Positions 30,319-39,425 of a stretch of DNA of 39,425 bases are shown piece by piece. Both the position numbers and the translations under genes were made by a program. Within the stretch, counting starts at the first letter, position 1, and every line of letters begins with the position of its first letter. The notes beneath the pieces are model-generated. The model had not been told where the DNA came from and did no database searches. It saw only the letters and a program-made list of their open reading frames with translations. The stretch is from Geminicoccaceae bacterium (lineage in GTDB: Bacteria; Pseudomonadota; Alphaproteobacteria; Geminicoccales; Geminicoccaceae): NCBI GenBank assembly GCA_025062095.1, contig JANXAZ010000031.1, positions 1-39,425 on the forward strand, in the 5' to 3' direction.

Positions 30319-32640
30319 TCATTCGGCAGCGGCGCGCGCGAGCACGAGTTCGGGCTCCCGGATCGCGTCGTGCGCCGCGATCGCCGCGAGGTTGAGAATG
30401 TCGGAGACCGTGGCGTTCATCGGCACGATCTGCACCGGGTGCGCGAGACCCTCGAGCAGCGGTCCGATCACCGTGCCCCCGCCGAGTTGCTTGAGGAGCT
30501 TGTAGGAAATGTTGGCGGAATGGAGCGCCGGCATGATGAGCACGTTCGCCGGGGCCTTGAGCCGACAGAACGGGTAGAGCGCCAAGAGATCGGGGTCGAG
30601 AGCGACATCGGCTCCCATCTCGCCGTCGTATTCGAAGTCGACCTGACGGCGATCGAGTTCGAGCACCACTTCGCGGATCCGCGCCGCCTTGGAGACCGGC
30701 GGGTTGCCGAAGGTGGCGAAGGACAGAAGGGCCACGCGCGGCGTCACCCCCATGCGCCGAACCGCGCGCGCGGTCTGGATCGCGATGTCGGCCAGGGTGT
30801 TGGTGTCGGGCAGCTCGTGCACGCTCGTGTCGGCGATGAACACCGTGCGACCGCGCGCGACCAAGATCGTGAGGCCGAAGATGCGGTGACCGGGCCGCGG
30901 ATCGATGACCCGCAGCACGTCGTTCAAACAGTCGTGGTAGTTGCGGGTGAGGCCGGTGATCATCGCATCAGCGTGGCCGTTCGCCACCATGCAAGCGGCG
31001 AAGACGTTGCGGTCCTGGTTCACCAGGCGCTGACAATCGCGGAACAAGAGGCCGTTGCGCTGTTGGCGGCGATAGAGGAACTCGGCGTAAGCGCGATTGT
31101 GCTCGGACAAGCGCGCATTGTGGATCTCGACCCCTTCGAGGCTCTTGAGACCCATGTTCTGCAAGGTCTGCGCGATGCGCTCCTCGCGACCGATGAGGAT
31201 GGGCGTTCCCAATCCTTCGTTGCGCCAAGCCATCGCAGCCCTGATGGCTTTTTCTTCCTCGCCCTCGGCGAACACCACGCGCTTGGGTTGGGCGCGCACG
31301 CGATCGATCACCAGCTGCATGCGCGACGCGGTCGGATCGAGGCGGCTGCGCAGTTCCGCGCGATAGCGATGCACGTCGACGATCGGGCGCCGGGCGACGC
31401 CGCTTTCGATGGCCGCCTGCGCCACCGCCGAGGGCACGTGCGTGATGAGCCGCGGATCGAAAGGCGTGGGAATGAGATAGTCGGGGCCGTAGCGCAGGCG
31501 CCGACCCCGATAGGCCGCGGTGACCTCGTCCGGGACGTCCTCGCGGGCGAGAGCGGCGATCGCGTAAGCCGCCGCGATCTTCATCGCCTCGTTGATCGTC
31601 GAGGCACGTACGTCGAGGGCGCCGCGAAAAATATAAGGAAAGCCGAGGACGTTGTTGATCTGATTGGGATAATCGCTCCGTCCCGTCGCGATGATGACGT
31701 CTTTGCGCACCTCGCGGGCGAGCTCGGGGGTGATCTCGGGATCGGGATTCGCCATGGCGAAGACGATCGGATTCTTCGCCATGGACGCGATCATTTCCGG
31801 AGTGAACGCTCCTCTGACCGAAAGGCCGAAGGCGACGTCGGCTCCGCGCATGGCATCGGCGAGCGTGCGCGCATCGGTATCCACCGCGTGGGCCGACTTC
31901 CACTGGTTCATGCCCCGCTCGCGGCCTCGGTAGACGACGCCTTGGGTGTCGCACAGGATCACGTGATCGTGCGGCACGCCCATCGCCTTGATGAGCTCGG
32001 CGCAGGCGATGCCGGCGGCGCCCGCGCCGTTGATGACGATCTTGACGTCCCGCAAGGAGCGACCCGTGAGGTCGAGAGCGTTGATGAGGCCGGCCGCGGC
32101 GATGATCGCCGTCCCGTGTTGGTCGTCGTGGAAAACCGGGATATCGACGAGTTCCCGCAAGCGCTGCTCGATCACGAAACATTCGGGAGCCTTGATGTCC
32201 TCGAGGTTGATCCCTCCGAAGGTCGGCGCGAGCAGGCGCACGCAGTCGACGAAGGCATCGACGTCCTCGGTCGCGATTTCGAGATCGACCGCATCGATGT
32301 CGGCGAAGCGTTTGAAGAGGACCGCTTTGCCCTCCATCACCGGTTTGCTCGCCAGCGGCCCGAGATTACCGAGACCGAGAACCGCGGTGCCGTTGGAGAT
32401 CACCGCGACGAGATTGCCCTTGGCCGTGTAATCGTAGGCCCGATCGGGTTCGCGGGCGATCGCGAGACAGGGTGCCGCGACGCCGGGAGAATACGCGAGG
32501 GAGAGGTCGCGCTGGGTCGCGAGCGGCTTGGTCGGCGTGATCTCGAGCTTGCCGGGGCGCCCTTTGGCGTGCAGCGCGAGCGCTTCTTCGGCGGTCACGG
32601 GTCCACCGGCGGCCGGCGTGCCTTCGTCCCATGCGCTCAT
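30319..32640 (-). CDS. maeB: NADP-malic enzyme MaeB with C-terminal phosphotransacetylase domain
   Basis: A 773-residue fusion. The N-terminal malic enzyme (about 1-430) has [54 protein letters not shown] and [18 protein letters not shown], with a Rossmann GAGAAG. The C-terminal domain (about 440-773) is phosphate acetyl/butyryltransferase-like ([17 protein letters not shown] and [20 protein letters not shown]). In E. coli MaeB the PTA-like domain is a non-catalytic acetyl-CoA sensor; the same is expected here. Oxidative decarboxylation of malate makes pyruvate and NADPH. The ATG at 32640 follows GGGAGAGGGGCCC. It converges on the HcnC-like gene with no spacer. Confidence 0.96.
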   Translation of the reverse strand: MSAWDEGTPAAGGPVTAEEALALHAKGRPGKLEITPTKPLATQRDLSLAYSPGVAAPCLAIAREPDRAYDYTAKGNLVAVISNGTAVLGLGNLGPLASKPVMEGKAVLFKRFADIDAVDLEIATEDVDAFVDCVRLLAPTFGGINLEDIKAPECFVIEQRLRELVDIPVFHDDQHGTAIIAAAGLINALDLTGRSLRDVKIVINGAGAAGIACAELIKAMGVPHDHVILCDTQGVVYRGRERGMNQWKSAHAVDTDARTLADAMRGADVAFGLSVRGAFTPEMIASMAKNPIVFAMANPDPEITPELAREVRKDVIIATGRSDYPNQINNVLGFPYIFRGALDVRASTINEAMKIAAAYAIAALAREDVPDEVTAAYRGRRLRYGPDYLIPTPFDPRLITHVPSAVAQAAIESGVARRPIVDVHRYRAELRSRLDPTASRMQLVIDRVRAQPKRVVFAEGEEEKAIRAAMAWRNEGLGTPILIGREERIAQTLQNMGLKSLEGVEIHNARLSEHNRAYAEFLYRRQQRNGLLFRDCQRLVNQDRNVFAACMVANGHADAMITGLTRNYHDCLNDVLRVIDPRPGHRIFGLTILVARGRTVFIADTSVHELPDTNTLADIAIQTARAVRRMGVTPRVALLSFATFGNPPVSKAARIREVVLELDRRQVDFEYDGEMGADVALDPDLLALYPFCRLKAPANVLIMPALHSANISYKLLKQLGGGTVIGPLLEGLAHPVQIVPMNATVSDILNLAAIAAHDAIREPELVLARAAAE

Positions 32641-32792
32641 GGGCCCCTCTCCCCCGAACGTGCCGTCGTTCTCGCGCTGCCTCGGAATTGTCACCGCGCC
32701 GATGGCCGACCGCAAGCCTCGGCTCTTGCGCGCGCGCGGGCACGGGCCACCTTCTTCGCGCGAGCCCTGCGCGCCCATCCGGGAAGCCCGCG

Positions 32793-33764
32793 ATGAACCT
32801 CTTCAAGACCGGACTGTTGCTCGCGGCCATGACCGCCTTGTTCCTCGCCGTCGGCTTTCTCATCGGCGGCGAGGCGGGACTCGTGATCGCCTTCGTGGTC
32901 GCCCTGGCGATGAACGCCTTCGCCTGGTGGAACTCGGACAAGATGGTCTTGCACATGCACCACGCTCAGCCGGTCACACGGGCGAGCGCTCCGGAACTGT
33001 GGGACCTCGTGGCCGAACTCGCCCGCCGTGCCCGGCTGCCGATGCCCGCCGTTTACGTCATTCCCAGCGATCAGCCGAACGCCTTCGCCACCGGGCGCGA
33101 TCCCCAGCACGCCGCCGTGGCGGTCACGACCGGGATTCTCGAGACCTTGCCGCGCGAGGAACTCGCGGGTGTGATCGCGCACGAACTCGCCCACATCAAG
33201 AACCGCGACACGCTCATCATGACGATCGCGGCCACGATCGCGGGCGCGATCGGCATGCTCGCCAACTTCGGCTTCTTGTTCGCGCACAATCGCGACGACC
33301 GGCAGAACCCGCTCGGGGCGCTCGGAACCCTGCTCGTCGTGATCCTCGCGCCTCTGGCCGCGACCCTCGTCCAACTCGCCATCTCCCGCACCCGCGAATT
33401 CGCGGCGGATCGATTGGGCGCGCAGATCTGCGGCAATCCGCTGTGGCTCGCGGGAGCTCTCGAGCGGATCGAGGCGGTCGCTCGCGACCGCATCATGCCC
33501 ACGGCCGAGCACCATCCCGCCACCGCCCATCTGTTCATCGTCAATCCGCTGCGCATGGGCGGGATCGACAATCTGTTCCGCACGCATCCGGCGACCGAGG
33601 ATCGGATCGCGGCCTTGCTCGAGCTCGCCCGCGAGATGAAGGCGGGCCCCGCTCTCGGTGCGCGGCCGGCGCCGCGTCGGGGCGATTCGCTCCCGCGCCG
33701 CCGCGGCAGCGTGCCGGATAGCGGCGGTCGCGATCTCTGGCGGCGCAATCCCTGGAACCGTTGA
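32793..33764 (+). CDS. htpX: HtpX-like membrane zinc metalloprotease (M48)
   Basis: A 323-residue integral membrane protease for quality control. Two N-terminal hydrophobic helices ([20 protein letters not shown] and [17 protein letters not shown]) are followed by the zinc site HELAH (130-134) within [15 protein letters not shown]. Two further helices and [10 protein letters not shown] carry the third zinc ligand. The tail (after EMKAGP) is Arg-rich and low complexity, longer than the E. coli protein. Divergent from maeB with 152 bp between starts. Cytoplasmic face proteolysis of misfolded membrane proteins is the established family role. Confidence 0.95.
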   Translation: MNLFKTGLLLAAMTALFLAVGFLIGGEAGLVIAFVVALAMNAFAWWNSDKMVLHMHHAQPVTRASAPELWDLVAELARRARLPMPAVYVIPSDQPNAFATGRDPQHAAVAVTTGILETLPREELAGVIAHELAHIKNRDTLIMTIAATIAGAIGMLANFGFLFAHNRDDRQNPLGALGTLLVVILAPLAATLVQLAISRTREFAADRLGAQICGNPLWLAGALERIEAVARDRIMPTAEHHPATAHLFIVNPLRMGGIDNLFRTHPATEDRIAALLELAREMKAGPALGARPAPRRGDSLPRRRGSVPDSGGRDLWRRNPWNR

Positions 33765-33959
33765 GCCCGGTCGCGGCGCGAACGGCGGACGCGTCCGCTC
33801 GCAGCGAGCGAGCGACGGCTCGAACGTCGGCGCGCGGCGCGCCCGCCCGGGCCGGCAGGTGGACCGGGCGCCTCGGGGCGCACGCTCGTTCGCCTCGTGG
33901 ACGGCTCGATCGCGACGGGGCATCGTCGCGCCCGAGCAGGGTCCGGGAGGTGTCGACCG

Positions 33960-34877
33960 ATGCGCCCCTTGTTCGTCGACTGTCCGCCTTTTCTCGAACA
34001 GCTCTACCGCGAGGAGGGTCTCGACCGGCTGGTACCCGACCTCGAGGTGCACGTGGGCGATCCCGCGGGCGAAGAGCTCGTGCGCCTGTGCGCGGGCCGT
34101 ACGCACATCCTCGACGATCACAGCCGTTTCACGGCCGAGATCCTCGAACGCTGTCCCAGCCTCCGTTGCATCGTCTTCCTCGGTACCGGGGCCGCGAGCT
34201 TCATCGATCTCGACGCGGCCGCTCGGCTCGGGATCGAGGTACGCTCGTACAAGGGTTACGGCGATCGCAGCGTCGCCGAGCACGCCTTCGCGCTGATGCT
34301 CGCCGCCGCGCATCGGATCGCCGAGATGGACCGCGACATCCGCGCCGGCCTCTTCCAGCCCAAGAACAGCATCGAGCTGTTGGGCAAGACCGTGGGGGTC
34401 ATCGGAACCGGCGGGATCGGGCGCGAGATGGTCCGTCTGTGCGCGGCGATCGGCATGAAGGTGCTCGCGTGGAACCGCTCGGGCGTGCCCTCGGACCTGC
34501 CTTGCGAAGCGGTGAGCCTCGAGGAGCTCCTGCACCGCTCCGACGTCGTCTCGCTGCATCTGGTCCTGAACGAGGAGACGCGCGGCTTCTTGGGCCGCGA
34601 CAAGCTCGCGCTCCTCAAGCCCGGGGCGATCTTCGTGAACACCGCCCGCGGGGCGATCGTCGACGAGGCCGCGCTCGTCGAAGCGCTCGAGAGCGGGCGG
34701 ATCGCTCACGCCGCCCTCGACGTCTTCGTCGAGGAGCCGCTTCCGGCCGATCATCCGTTCCGGCGTCTACCGAACGTGACGATGACGCCGCACGCGGCCT
34801 TCATGACCCGCGAGGCCTCGCGCAATCTGTTGCGGATGGCTCTCGAGATCCTGCGCGAGGAGCTCGGCCGCTCGTGA
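33960..34877 (+). CDS. D-2-hydroxyacid dehydrogenase family protein
   Basis: A 305-residue D-isomer-specific 2-hydroxyacid dehydrogenase. The nucleotide motif is GVIGTGGIG (146-154) and the catalytic triad is Arg230 (NTARGAIVDE), Glu258/259 (DVFVEEP) and His278 (TPHAAF). The second strand ends AWNRSG, with Arg173 in place of the usual Asp, suggesting NADP preference; this is inference. Substrate is undetermined (glyoxylate/hydroxypyruvate, phosphoglycerate or other). The ATG at 33960 has GGGAGG nine bases upstream. In-frame GTG at 33897 is possible but lacks support. Confidence 0.92.
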   Translation: MRPLFVDCPPFLEQLYREEGLDRLVPDLEVHVGDPAGEELVRLCAGRTHILDDHSRFTAEILERCPSLRCIVFLGTGAASFIDLDAAARLGIEVRSYKGYGDRSVAEHAFALMLAAAHRIAEMDRDIRAGLFQPKNSIELLGKTVGVIGTGGIGREMVRLCAAIGMKVLAWNRSGVPSDLPCEAVSLEELLHRSDVVSLHLVLNEETRGFLGRDKLALLKPGAIFVNTARGAIVDEAALVEALESGRIAHAALDVFVEEPLPADHPFRRLPNVTMTPHAAFMTREASRNLLRMALEILREELGRS

Positions 34878-34981
34878 AGGCCGAGACGCGTCGCGCGCGA
34901 ACGGTCGAGGAAGCGCCACGGGGCGGTCACAGCTCCGCTCTAACCGGCCGGGTGACGGAAACCGAAGGGAGCGGAGGCGTC

Positions 34982-36343
34982 ATGCGCAGGACGACCGCGA
35001 GGCTCGGCCTCGGCCTCCTGTTGGGAACGGTGCTTTCGGGAGCGCTCGGCGCGGCCGAGGCGGTGAAATCCACCCTCGTCGGGCACGCCGTGTTGCCCGC
35101 GATGAGCTTCTTGCCGCCGCCCGCCGAGGCGGGGCCCGGATTCGTGGTATCGGGCCGTTTCGCCGCGGTCCCCAACCGACGCGTCGAACAGATCGCCGCG
35201 GTCGAGGGCAAGTCGTTCCTGGACGGCCGTACGACGGGGATCTCTCTGCCCTTCGTGGGTCAACCGGTCCAGGGCTTCTCGGGCATCGAGACCATCGCTC
35301 GGGACCGCTATCGTGTGTTGATCGACAACGGTTTCGGTAACAAGGTCAATTCGCCGGACGCGTTGCTCTCGTTCCACGAGGTGGCGATCGACTGGCAGAG
35401 CGGCCAGGTCCGTATCGAAAAGAGCGTGTTTTTGCACGATCCGGACAAGATCATTCCTTACCGCATCACGAACGAGTTCACGAAGGAGCGCTATCTCACC
35501 GGAGCCGATCTCGACCTCGAATCGATTCAGACCATCGGCGACCTGCATTGGATCGGCGACGAGTTCGGGCCGTACTTGATCGCCGTCGACCGCACCGGCA
35601 AGGTCGTCGCTTTCTTCGAGACCGAGGTGGACGGCAAAGTCGTGCGTTCGCCGGACCATCACGCGGTCACGACGCCCGCGACCCCCGGCCCGGTCCGCTT
35701 CGAGGTCCGGCGTTCGCGCGGCTACGAGGGCATGGCCGCGTCGGTGGACGGCCGATATCTCTACGCCATGCTCGAGGGGCCGCTCTTTCTCGGCGACCCG
35801 CCCGCCGCGGAGACGGTCGGCGGCAAGGAAGTCCTGCGCATCCTGGAGTTCGACGTCCAGGCGCGCAAATGGACGGGACGCAGTTGGAAATACGCCCTGG
35901 AAGTCGCGGGTAACAACATCGGCGACTTCAACATGATCGATGCGACGCGCGCGCTCGTCATCGAGCGCGACAACGTCGAGGGCGACCCGCGGCTCCTGTG
36001 CAAAGGAGAGCAGAAGAGCGGCTGCTTCCCGAAAGTCGCCGAATTCAAGCGTGTCTACCTCGTCGATCTTGCCCAAGTGAGCGACGCCGGTTTGGTCAAG
36101 AAGATCGCTTATGTGGATCTCTTGGACATCGCCGATCCCAAAGGAGTCGCGAAAGCCGGCACGATGGAGGGGCGCTTCACCTTCCCGTTCGTGACGGTCG
36201 AAAACGTCGACGTGGTCGACGAGCGCCACATCGTCGTCGCCAACGACAACAACCTTCCCTTCTCGGCTGGTAGGCTTCCGAATACCGCGGATGCCAACGA
36301 GTTCGTCTTGCTGGACATCGGGGATTTCCTCAAGCGGCGGTGA
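34982..36343 (+). CDS. Exported phytase-like esterase (esterase-like activity of phytase family)
   Basis: A 453-residue secreted protein with signal peptide RRTTARLGLGLLLGTVLSGA and a phytase-like beta-propeller domain: FSGIETIARDRYRVLIDNGF, DLESIQTIGDLHWIGDEFGP, YEGMAASVDGRYLYAMLEGP and RALVIERDNVEGD, ending NDNNLPFSAGRLP and DANEFVLLDIGDFL. The family (pfam13449-type) is related to 3-phytases but its true substrates are often unknown. GGAGG precedes the ATG. A strong intrinsic terminator follows 28 bp after the stop. No phosphate box was noted. Confidence 0.9.
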   Translation: MRRTTARLGLGLLLGTVLSGALGAAEAVKSTLVGHAVLPAMSFLPPPAEAGPGFVVSGRFAAVPNRRVEQIAAVEGKSFLDGRTTGISLPFVGQPVQGFSGIETIARDRYRVLIDNGFGNKVNSPDALLSFHEVAIDWQSGQVRIEKSVFLHDPDKIIPYRITNEFTKERYLTGADLDLESIQTIGDLHWIGDEFGPYLIAVDRTGKVVAFFETEVDGKVVRSPDHHAVTTPATPGPVRFEVRRSRGYEGMAASVDGRYLYAMLEGPLFLGDPPAAETVGGKEVLRILEFDVQARKWTGRSWKYALEVAGNNIGDFNMIDATRALVIERDNVEGDPRLLCKGEQKSGCFPKVAEFKRVYLVDLAQVSDAGLVKKIAYVDLLDIADPKGVAKAGTMEGRFTFPFVTVENVDVVDERHIVVANDNNLPFSAGRLPNTADANEFVLLDIGDFLKRR

Positions 36344-36370
36344 TGCCGCAACCGATCTCCGATGGCACGG

Positions 36371-36397
36371 GGGCGCGCGACGGCGCGCCCTTTTTTT
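36371..36397 (+). terminator. Intrinsic terminator of the phytase-like gene
   Basis: GGGCGCGC (36371-36378), loop GACG, GCGCGCCC (36383-36390), then seven T residues (36391-36397). This is a textbook rho-independent terminator, and its T-run meets the stop codon of the convergent ABC-F gene. Confidence 0.95.
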
Positions 36398-38268
36398 CAG
36401 CGCGACGAGGTCCGCGTCTTGAGCGCTTCGATTTCCGCCTCCACCGCCAGCCATCGGGCTTCGACCTCGACGATGCGCGCGGCGAGGAGGTCGAGCTCGC
36501 GGCGACGCTCGGCGACCGCCCGACCGTCGCGATAGAGCGCCGGATCGGCGAGCTCGCGCTCGATCTGCGCGCGACGCTCGAGGAGAAGTTCGAGCTCGCG
36601 TTCGGCTTCCCGGGCACGCTGCCGCAAGGGCGCGAGCCGCGACCGTCGCTCCGCCGCCGGGTTCTTGGCGGACGCGGCGACCGCGCGGCTCCGCTCGCCG
36701 TCGCGCTCGGAGCGGCTCTCGAGCAACAGCCGACGATAATCCTCGAGATCGCCCTCGAAAGGGCGCACACGCCCCTCCGCGACGAGCCAGAGACGGTCGG
36801 CGGTGGCTTCGAGGAGGTGACGATCGTGGCTGACGAGCACGATCGCGCCTTCGAAGGCGTTCAAGGCCTCGATCAGCGCCTCCCGCGAATCGATGTCGAG
36901 ATGATTGGTCGGCTCGTCGAGGACGAGGAAGTTCGGTGGTTCGAGGCAAATCAGGCAGAGGCAAAGTCGCGTCTTCTCGCCGCCAGAAAGATGTTTCGCC
37001 TTCGTCGTTGCCCGCTCGCGAACGAGCCCGAAGCGCGCCAGAATTTCGCGGAGTTGCTGTTCGCCCGCACGCGGACGGAGGCGCGCGAGATGTTCGAGCG
37101 CCGTAGCCTCGGGGTCGAGTTCTTCGATCTCGTGCTGAGCGAAGTAACCGGTGACCAGTCCTTTGGAGGTCGTCACGCGACCGGCCATCGGCGGAAGACG
37201 GCTCGCCAAGAGCTTGGCCAAGGTCGACTTTCCGTTGCCGTTGGCTCCCAGCAGAGCGATCCGATCGTCGGGATCGATCCGCAGCGACAACCGATCGAGG
37301 ACGACCCGGCCGTCGTAGCCCACGCGCACGTCCTCGAGGGTCAGAAGCGGCGGAGCCGGCACCTTCGCGCAGGGAAGCTCGAAATGCACCTCGGGCTCGA
37401 TCAACGCCTGCGCGATCGGCTCCATCCGCTCCAGCATCTTGAGACGGCTCTGAGCCTGGCGCGCTTTGCTCGCCTTGTAGCGGAAGCGATCGACGAAGGC
37501 GCGGATGCGGGCGCGCTCCGCCTCTTGCCGGGCCCGCAACTTTTCCTGCAGGAGCAATTTCTGCCGCCGCTGGCTCTCGAACGCATCGTAGTCGCCGGAA
37601 TAAACGGTCAGCTTGCCCCCTTCGAGATGGCAGACCTTGTCTGCGATCGCGTTCACGAAATCGCGATCGTGACTGACGAAGAGAAGCGTGCGCGGGTAGC
37701 GCCGAAGATAGTCCTCGAGCCAGATCGCCGCCTCGAGATCGAGATGGTTCGTGGGTTCGTCCAAGAGCAACAGGTCGGGTTCGAGGAACAGTGCCGCGGC
37801 GAGGGCCACGCGCATGCGCCAACCGCCGGAGAACGAAGACAGCGGTCGCGACTGCGCCGCCTCGTCGAACCCCAGCCCCCGCAAGATCCGCGCCGCGCGT
37901 GCCGGCGCCGCGTCGGCGCCGATCGCCCGCAACCGCTCCTCGATCTCGCCGACGCATTCCGGTCCGGCGCACTCGCGCTCGGCGAGCAGAGCGTTGCGCT
38001 CGCGATCCGCGCCGAGGACCGCCTCGAGTGGCGTGATCGCCCCGCCCCGTGCGTCTTGCGCCACGGTGCCGATGCGAATTCCGGCCTGCAGACGGACGGT
38101 TTCACCATCGGGTTGCAGCTCGCCCGCGATCAGGCGCAAAAGCGAGGTCTTGCCGGTACCGTTGCGCCCGACCAGAGCCATGCGCGTACCCGCGGCCAGA
38201 TGAAGGGAAGCGCGGTCGAGAAGCGTCCGGCCGGCGATCCGCAAGGTGACGTCGAGCAGATCGAGCAC
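36397..38268 (-). CDS. ABC-F family ATPase (YheS/Uup-like)
   Basis: A 623-residue soluble protein with two ABC domains and no membrane segment. The first Walker A is GRNGTGKTS (34-42), with LSSFSGGWRMRVALAAALFL and LLLLDEPTNHLDLEAAIWLE. The second has LLGANGNGKSTLAKLL, HLSGGEKTRLCLCL and FLVLDEPTNHLD. The linker between domains (LLLQEKLRARQEAERARIRA, FRYKASKARQAQSRLKMLER) is the P-site tRNA interaction motif, and the C-terminus is a coiled-coil extension (about 530-623). ABC-F proteins act on ribosomes in translation regulation. GTG start lies 6 bp after the preceding lyase stop; the ribosome site is weak, so coupling is likely. Confidence 0.94.
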   Translation of the reverse strand: MLDLLDVTLRIAGRTLLDRASLHLAAGTRMALVGRNGTGKTSLLRLIAGELQPDGETVRLQAGIRIGTVAQDARGGAITPLEAVLGADRERNALLAERECAGPECVGEIEERLRAIGADAAPARAARILRGLGFDEAAQSRPLSSFSGGWRMRVALAAALFLEPDLLLLDEPTNHLDLEAAIWLEDYLRRYPRTLLFVSHDRDFVNAIADKVCHLEGGKLTVYSGDYDAFESQRRQKLLLQEKLRARQEAERARIRAFVDRFRYKASKARQAQSRLKMLERMEPIAQALIEPEVHFELPCAKVPAPPLLTLEDVRVGYDGRVVLDRLSLRIDPDDRIALLGANGNGKSTLAKLLASRLPPMAGRVTTSKGLVTGYFAQHEIEELDPEATALEHLARLRPRAGEQQLREILARFGLVRERATTKAKHLSGGEKTRLCLCLICLEPPNFLVLDEPTNHLDIDSREALIEALNAFEGAIVLVSHDRHLLEATADRLWLVAEGRVRPFEGDLEDYRRLLLESRSERDGERSRAVAASAKNPAAERRSRLAPLRQRAREAERELELLLERRAQIERELADPALYRDGRAVAERRRELDLLAARIVEVEARWLAVEAEIEALKTRTSSR

Positions 38269-38274
38269 GGCCGT

Positions 38275-39345
38275 TCAACCCGAGCCGCTCGGCTCCGGCA
38301 GCCGCAGGCTTTCGAGCAGACGCAACGCCAGGCGGGTCGCGGCACCGGTCGCGACGCACAGCTGGGGCAACAACAGCCACTCGAGCGTCCACGCCTGGCC
38401 GGAGCGTTCGTTCTCGTGCACCGAGGCGTGGTGCAAACCCCCTGCAAGGACGGCGGTGAAGCGCGCGAGGGTCACGAGGATCTCGGCGGCGATCGGATTG
38501 ACCTTGCCGGGCATGGCCGAGGAACCGCCGCCACCTTCCACGACGAGCTCCGCCACTTCGTCCTGGGCGAGGATGGTGACATCGGCGCCGAGCTTCCCGA
38601 GCGAGCCCGCGACCAGGGCCAGCCAGCTTCCGAACTCGACGATCCCGTCGCGCTCGGTGTGGCCGGCGCGATCCGAGCGCGCGAGCCCGAGATCGTCGGC
38701 GAGCCGGTCGGCCACGGCGCGGGCCTTCGCCCCCAGCTCGGCACGGTCGCCCACGGCTCCGCCCCAAGACAAACGCAGGAGCCTAGGCCGCAACTCGGCG
38801 AGTCGGACGCGGTGCCGCTCCAAGGGAGCCCGCCAACTCGCGAGCTTGTGCGCCCACGAGATCGGCCGCGCGCGACGCATGCGGGTGCGGCCCTGGAGCC
38901 GCCGGTCCCCCCATGCCGCTTCCAAGGCGAGCAGCCGTTCGACGAGCGCGCGCAACCGCTCGTCGAAGATGCACAGGACTCGGGCGAGCCGCAGGAGCGA
39001 GCCGGTATCGATCAGGTCTTGGCTCGTCGCACCCAGGTGCAAGAAGCGGGCGTGGGGTTCTCCGAGCGCGGTCCGCAACGCTCGAACCAGCTCGGGCACG
39101 ACGACACCGTCCCGCGCCACGCCGCGCCGCAACCGGTCGATCTCGGGCTCGAAACGGGCGCAAAGCGCGGCGATCGCCGCCGCCGCCTCGCTCGGGATGA
39201 CGTCCTCGGCGGCTTGCGCGCGCGCGAGCGCGGCTTCGAAGCGCAGCATCGCCGCGAGCTCGGCGTCCGAGGAAAACAACGGCGCGATTTCCTCGTCGCC
39301 CAAAAGAGCCGACAAGACGGGATGATCGAAAGCGCAAACGCTCAC
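38275..39345 (-). CDS. Fumarase/aspartase-superfamily lyase (PcaB-like)
   Basis: A 356-residue lyase. HLGATSQDLIDTG and the superfamily signature GGGGSSAMPGKVNP (271-284) place it with 3-carboxy-cis,cis-muconate cycloisomerases and adenylosuccinate lyases. DHPVLSALLGDEEIAPLFSS at the N-terminus is the typical start of the PcaB branch. None of the other protocatechuate genes is nearby, so the assignment to aromatic degradation is open. GTG start at 39345 has only a weak ribosome site. ABC-F follows 6 bp downstream on the same strand; 51 bp upstream lies the 3' end of a tRNA gene. Confidence 0.9.
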   Translation of the reverse strand: MSVCAFDHPVLSALLGDEEIAPLFSSDAELAAMLRFEAALARAQAAEDVIPSEAAAAIAALCARFEPEIDRLRRGVARDGVVVPELVRALRTALGEPHARFLHLGATSQDLIDTGSLLRLARVLCIFDERLRALVERLLALEAAWGDRRLQGRTRMRRARPISWAHKLASWRAPLERHRVRLAELRPRLLRLSWGGAVGDRAELGAKARAVADRLADDLGLARSDRAGHTERDGIVEFGSWLALVAGSLGKLGADVTILAQDEVAELVVEGGGGSSAMPGKVNPIAAEILVTLARFTAVLAGGLHHASVHENERSGQAWTLEWLLLPQLCVATGAATRLALRLLESLRLPEPSGSG

Positions 39346-39396
39346 GCGGATCCCGAGCCCGAGAGCGCCGCGCGGCCGCGGCTCGAACGGGGAATG

Positions 39397-39425
39397 TGGC
39401 GCGCCCGAGAGGACTCGAACCTCTG
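39397..39425 (-). tRNA. tRNA 3' end, partial (window edge)
   Basis: On the minus strand the sequence AGAGG-TTCGAGT-CCTCT is a perfect T-arm (39424-39408), followed by the acceptor strand CGGGCGC, discriminator G and encoded CCA (39399-39397). The anticodon is beyond the window. An acceptor of GCGCCCG with discriminator G would fit tRNA-Arg, but this cannot be settled here. Transcription is on the same strand as the lyase gene. Confidence 0.92.

Noticed and set aside
30370-32796. An 808-codon open frame antisense to maeB
   Set aside because: High-GC third positions keep antisense frames open. The translation is low-complexity and matches nothing, while maeB motifs are continuous on the other strand.
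34940-37972. A 1010-codon minus-strand open frame
   Set aside because: It is a shadow of the phytase-like gene and of the ABC-F gene in another frame; ABC motifs are intact in the chosen frame.

Overview
This is a very GC-rich, gene-dense stretch of what looks like an alphaproteobacterial chromosome. The markers are a CtrA-type cell-cycle regulator, the nucleoid protein GapR (DUF2312), a three-gene proton-translocating transhydrogenase (pntAA-pntAB-pntB) and a MaeB malic enzyme fused to a phosphotransacetylase domain. A Rhodospirillales-like host fits best, but that rank is an inference. Most genes are ordinary core metabolism. I found no phage, insertion sequence, CRISPR array or obvious defence system.

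Left part (1-8.4 kb): a 5'-truncated thioredoxin-domain (DUF255) protein whose missing start abuts a low-complexity GC/poly-C tract and an unrelated minus-strand coding-like fragment; a quinone oxidoreductase; ctrA facing away from fliI across a 150-bp region with CtrA-like half-sites; a fliJ-like gene interrupted by one frameshift; a [2Fe-2S] ferredoxin with a thioredoxin-reductase-like ferredoxin-NADP reductase; and a GNAT/CelD-like acyltransferase preceded by a perfect CRP-type palindrome.

Middle (8.4-18.9 kb): a roughly 740-bp stretch without a gene, then small stress-type proteins (HlyU-like, DUF2076, DUF2267, triple BON). A 40-nt palindrome centred on a perfect FNR/FixK-type box lies in front of DUF2267-BON. 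Next come a small lipoprotein-like cytochrome c, gapR, a rhodanese, a Tat-exported 5'-nucleotidase-family protein, and the glycine cleavage operon gcvT-gcvH-gcvP (minus strand) behind a tandem glycine riboswitch.

19-22 kb (minus strand): a glyoxalase-family gene, a Tat-signal gluconate-2-dehydrogenase-type small subunit and a GMC oxidoreductase. The first is frameshifted and the second carries an in-frame amber codon, while the GMC subunit is intact. The operon therefore looks as if it is decaying, unless the stop is read through or the sequence is wrong. A ribbon-helix-helix protein follows, divergent from the pnt operon.

Right part (22-39.4 kb): pntAA-pntAB-pntB; a degenerate SDR and a zinc alcohol dehydrogenase; a translationally coupled three-gene flavo-iron-sulfur dehydrogenase (HcnABC / hydroxyproline- or opine-dehydrogenase type); maeB convergent with it; the HtpX protease; a D-2-hydroxyacid dehydrogenase; an exported phytase-like esterase with a clear intrinsic terminator; an ABC-F ATPase; a fumarase/aspartase-superfamily lyase; and the 3' end of a tRNA at the window edge.

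Together the window mixes cell-cycle/flagellar control, one-carbon (glycine) metabolism, NADPH supply (transhydrogenase, malic enzyme, ferredoxin-NADP reductase) and accessory flavoenzyme dehydrogenases. The points most worth a second look are the interrupted GMC operon, the FNR-box palindrome, the uncharacterised HcnABC-like trio, the frameshifted fliJ and the chimeric left edge.
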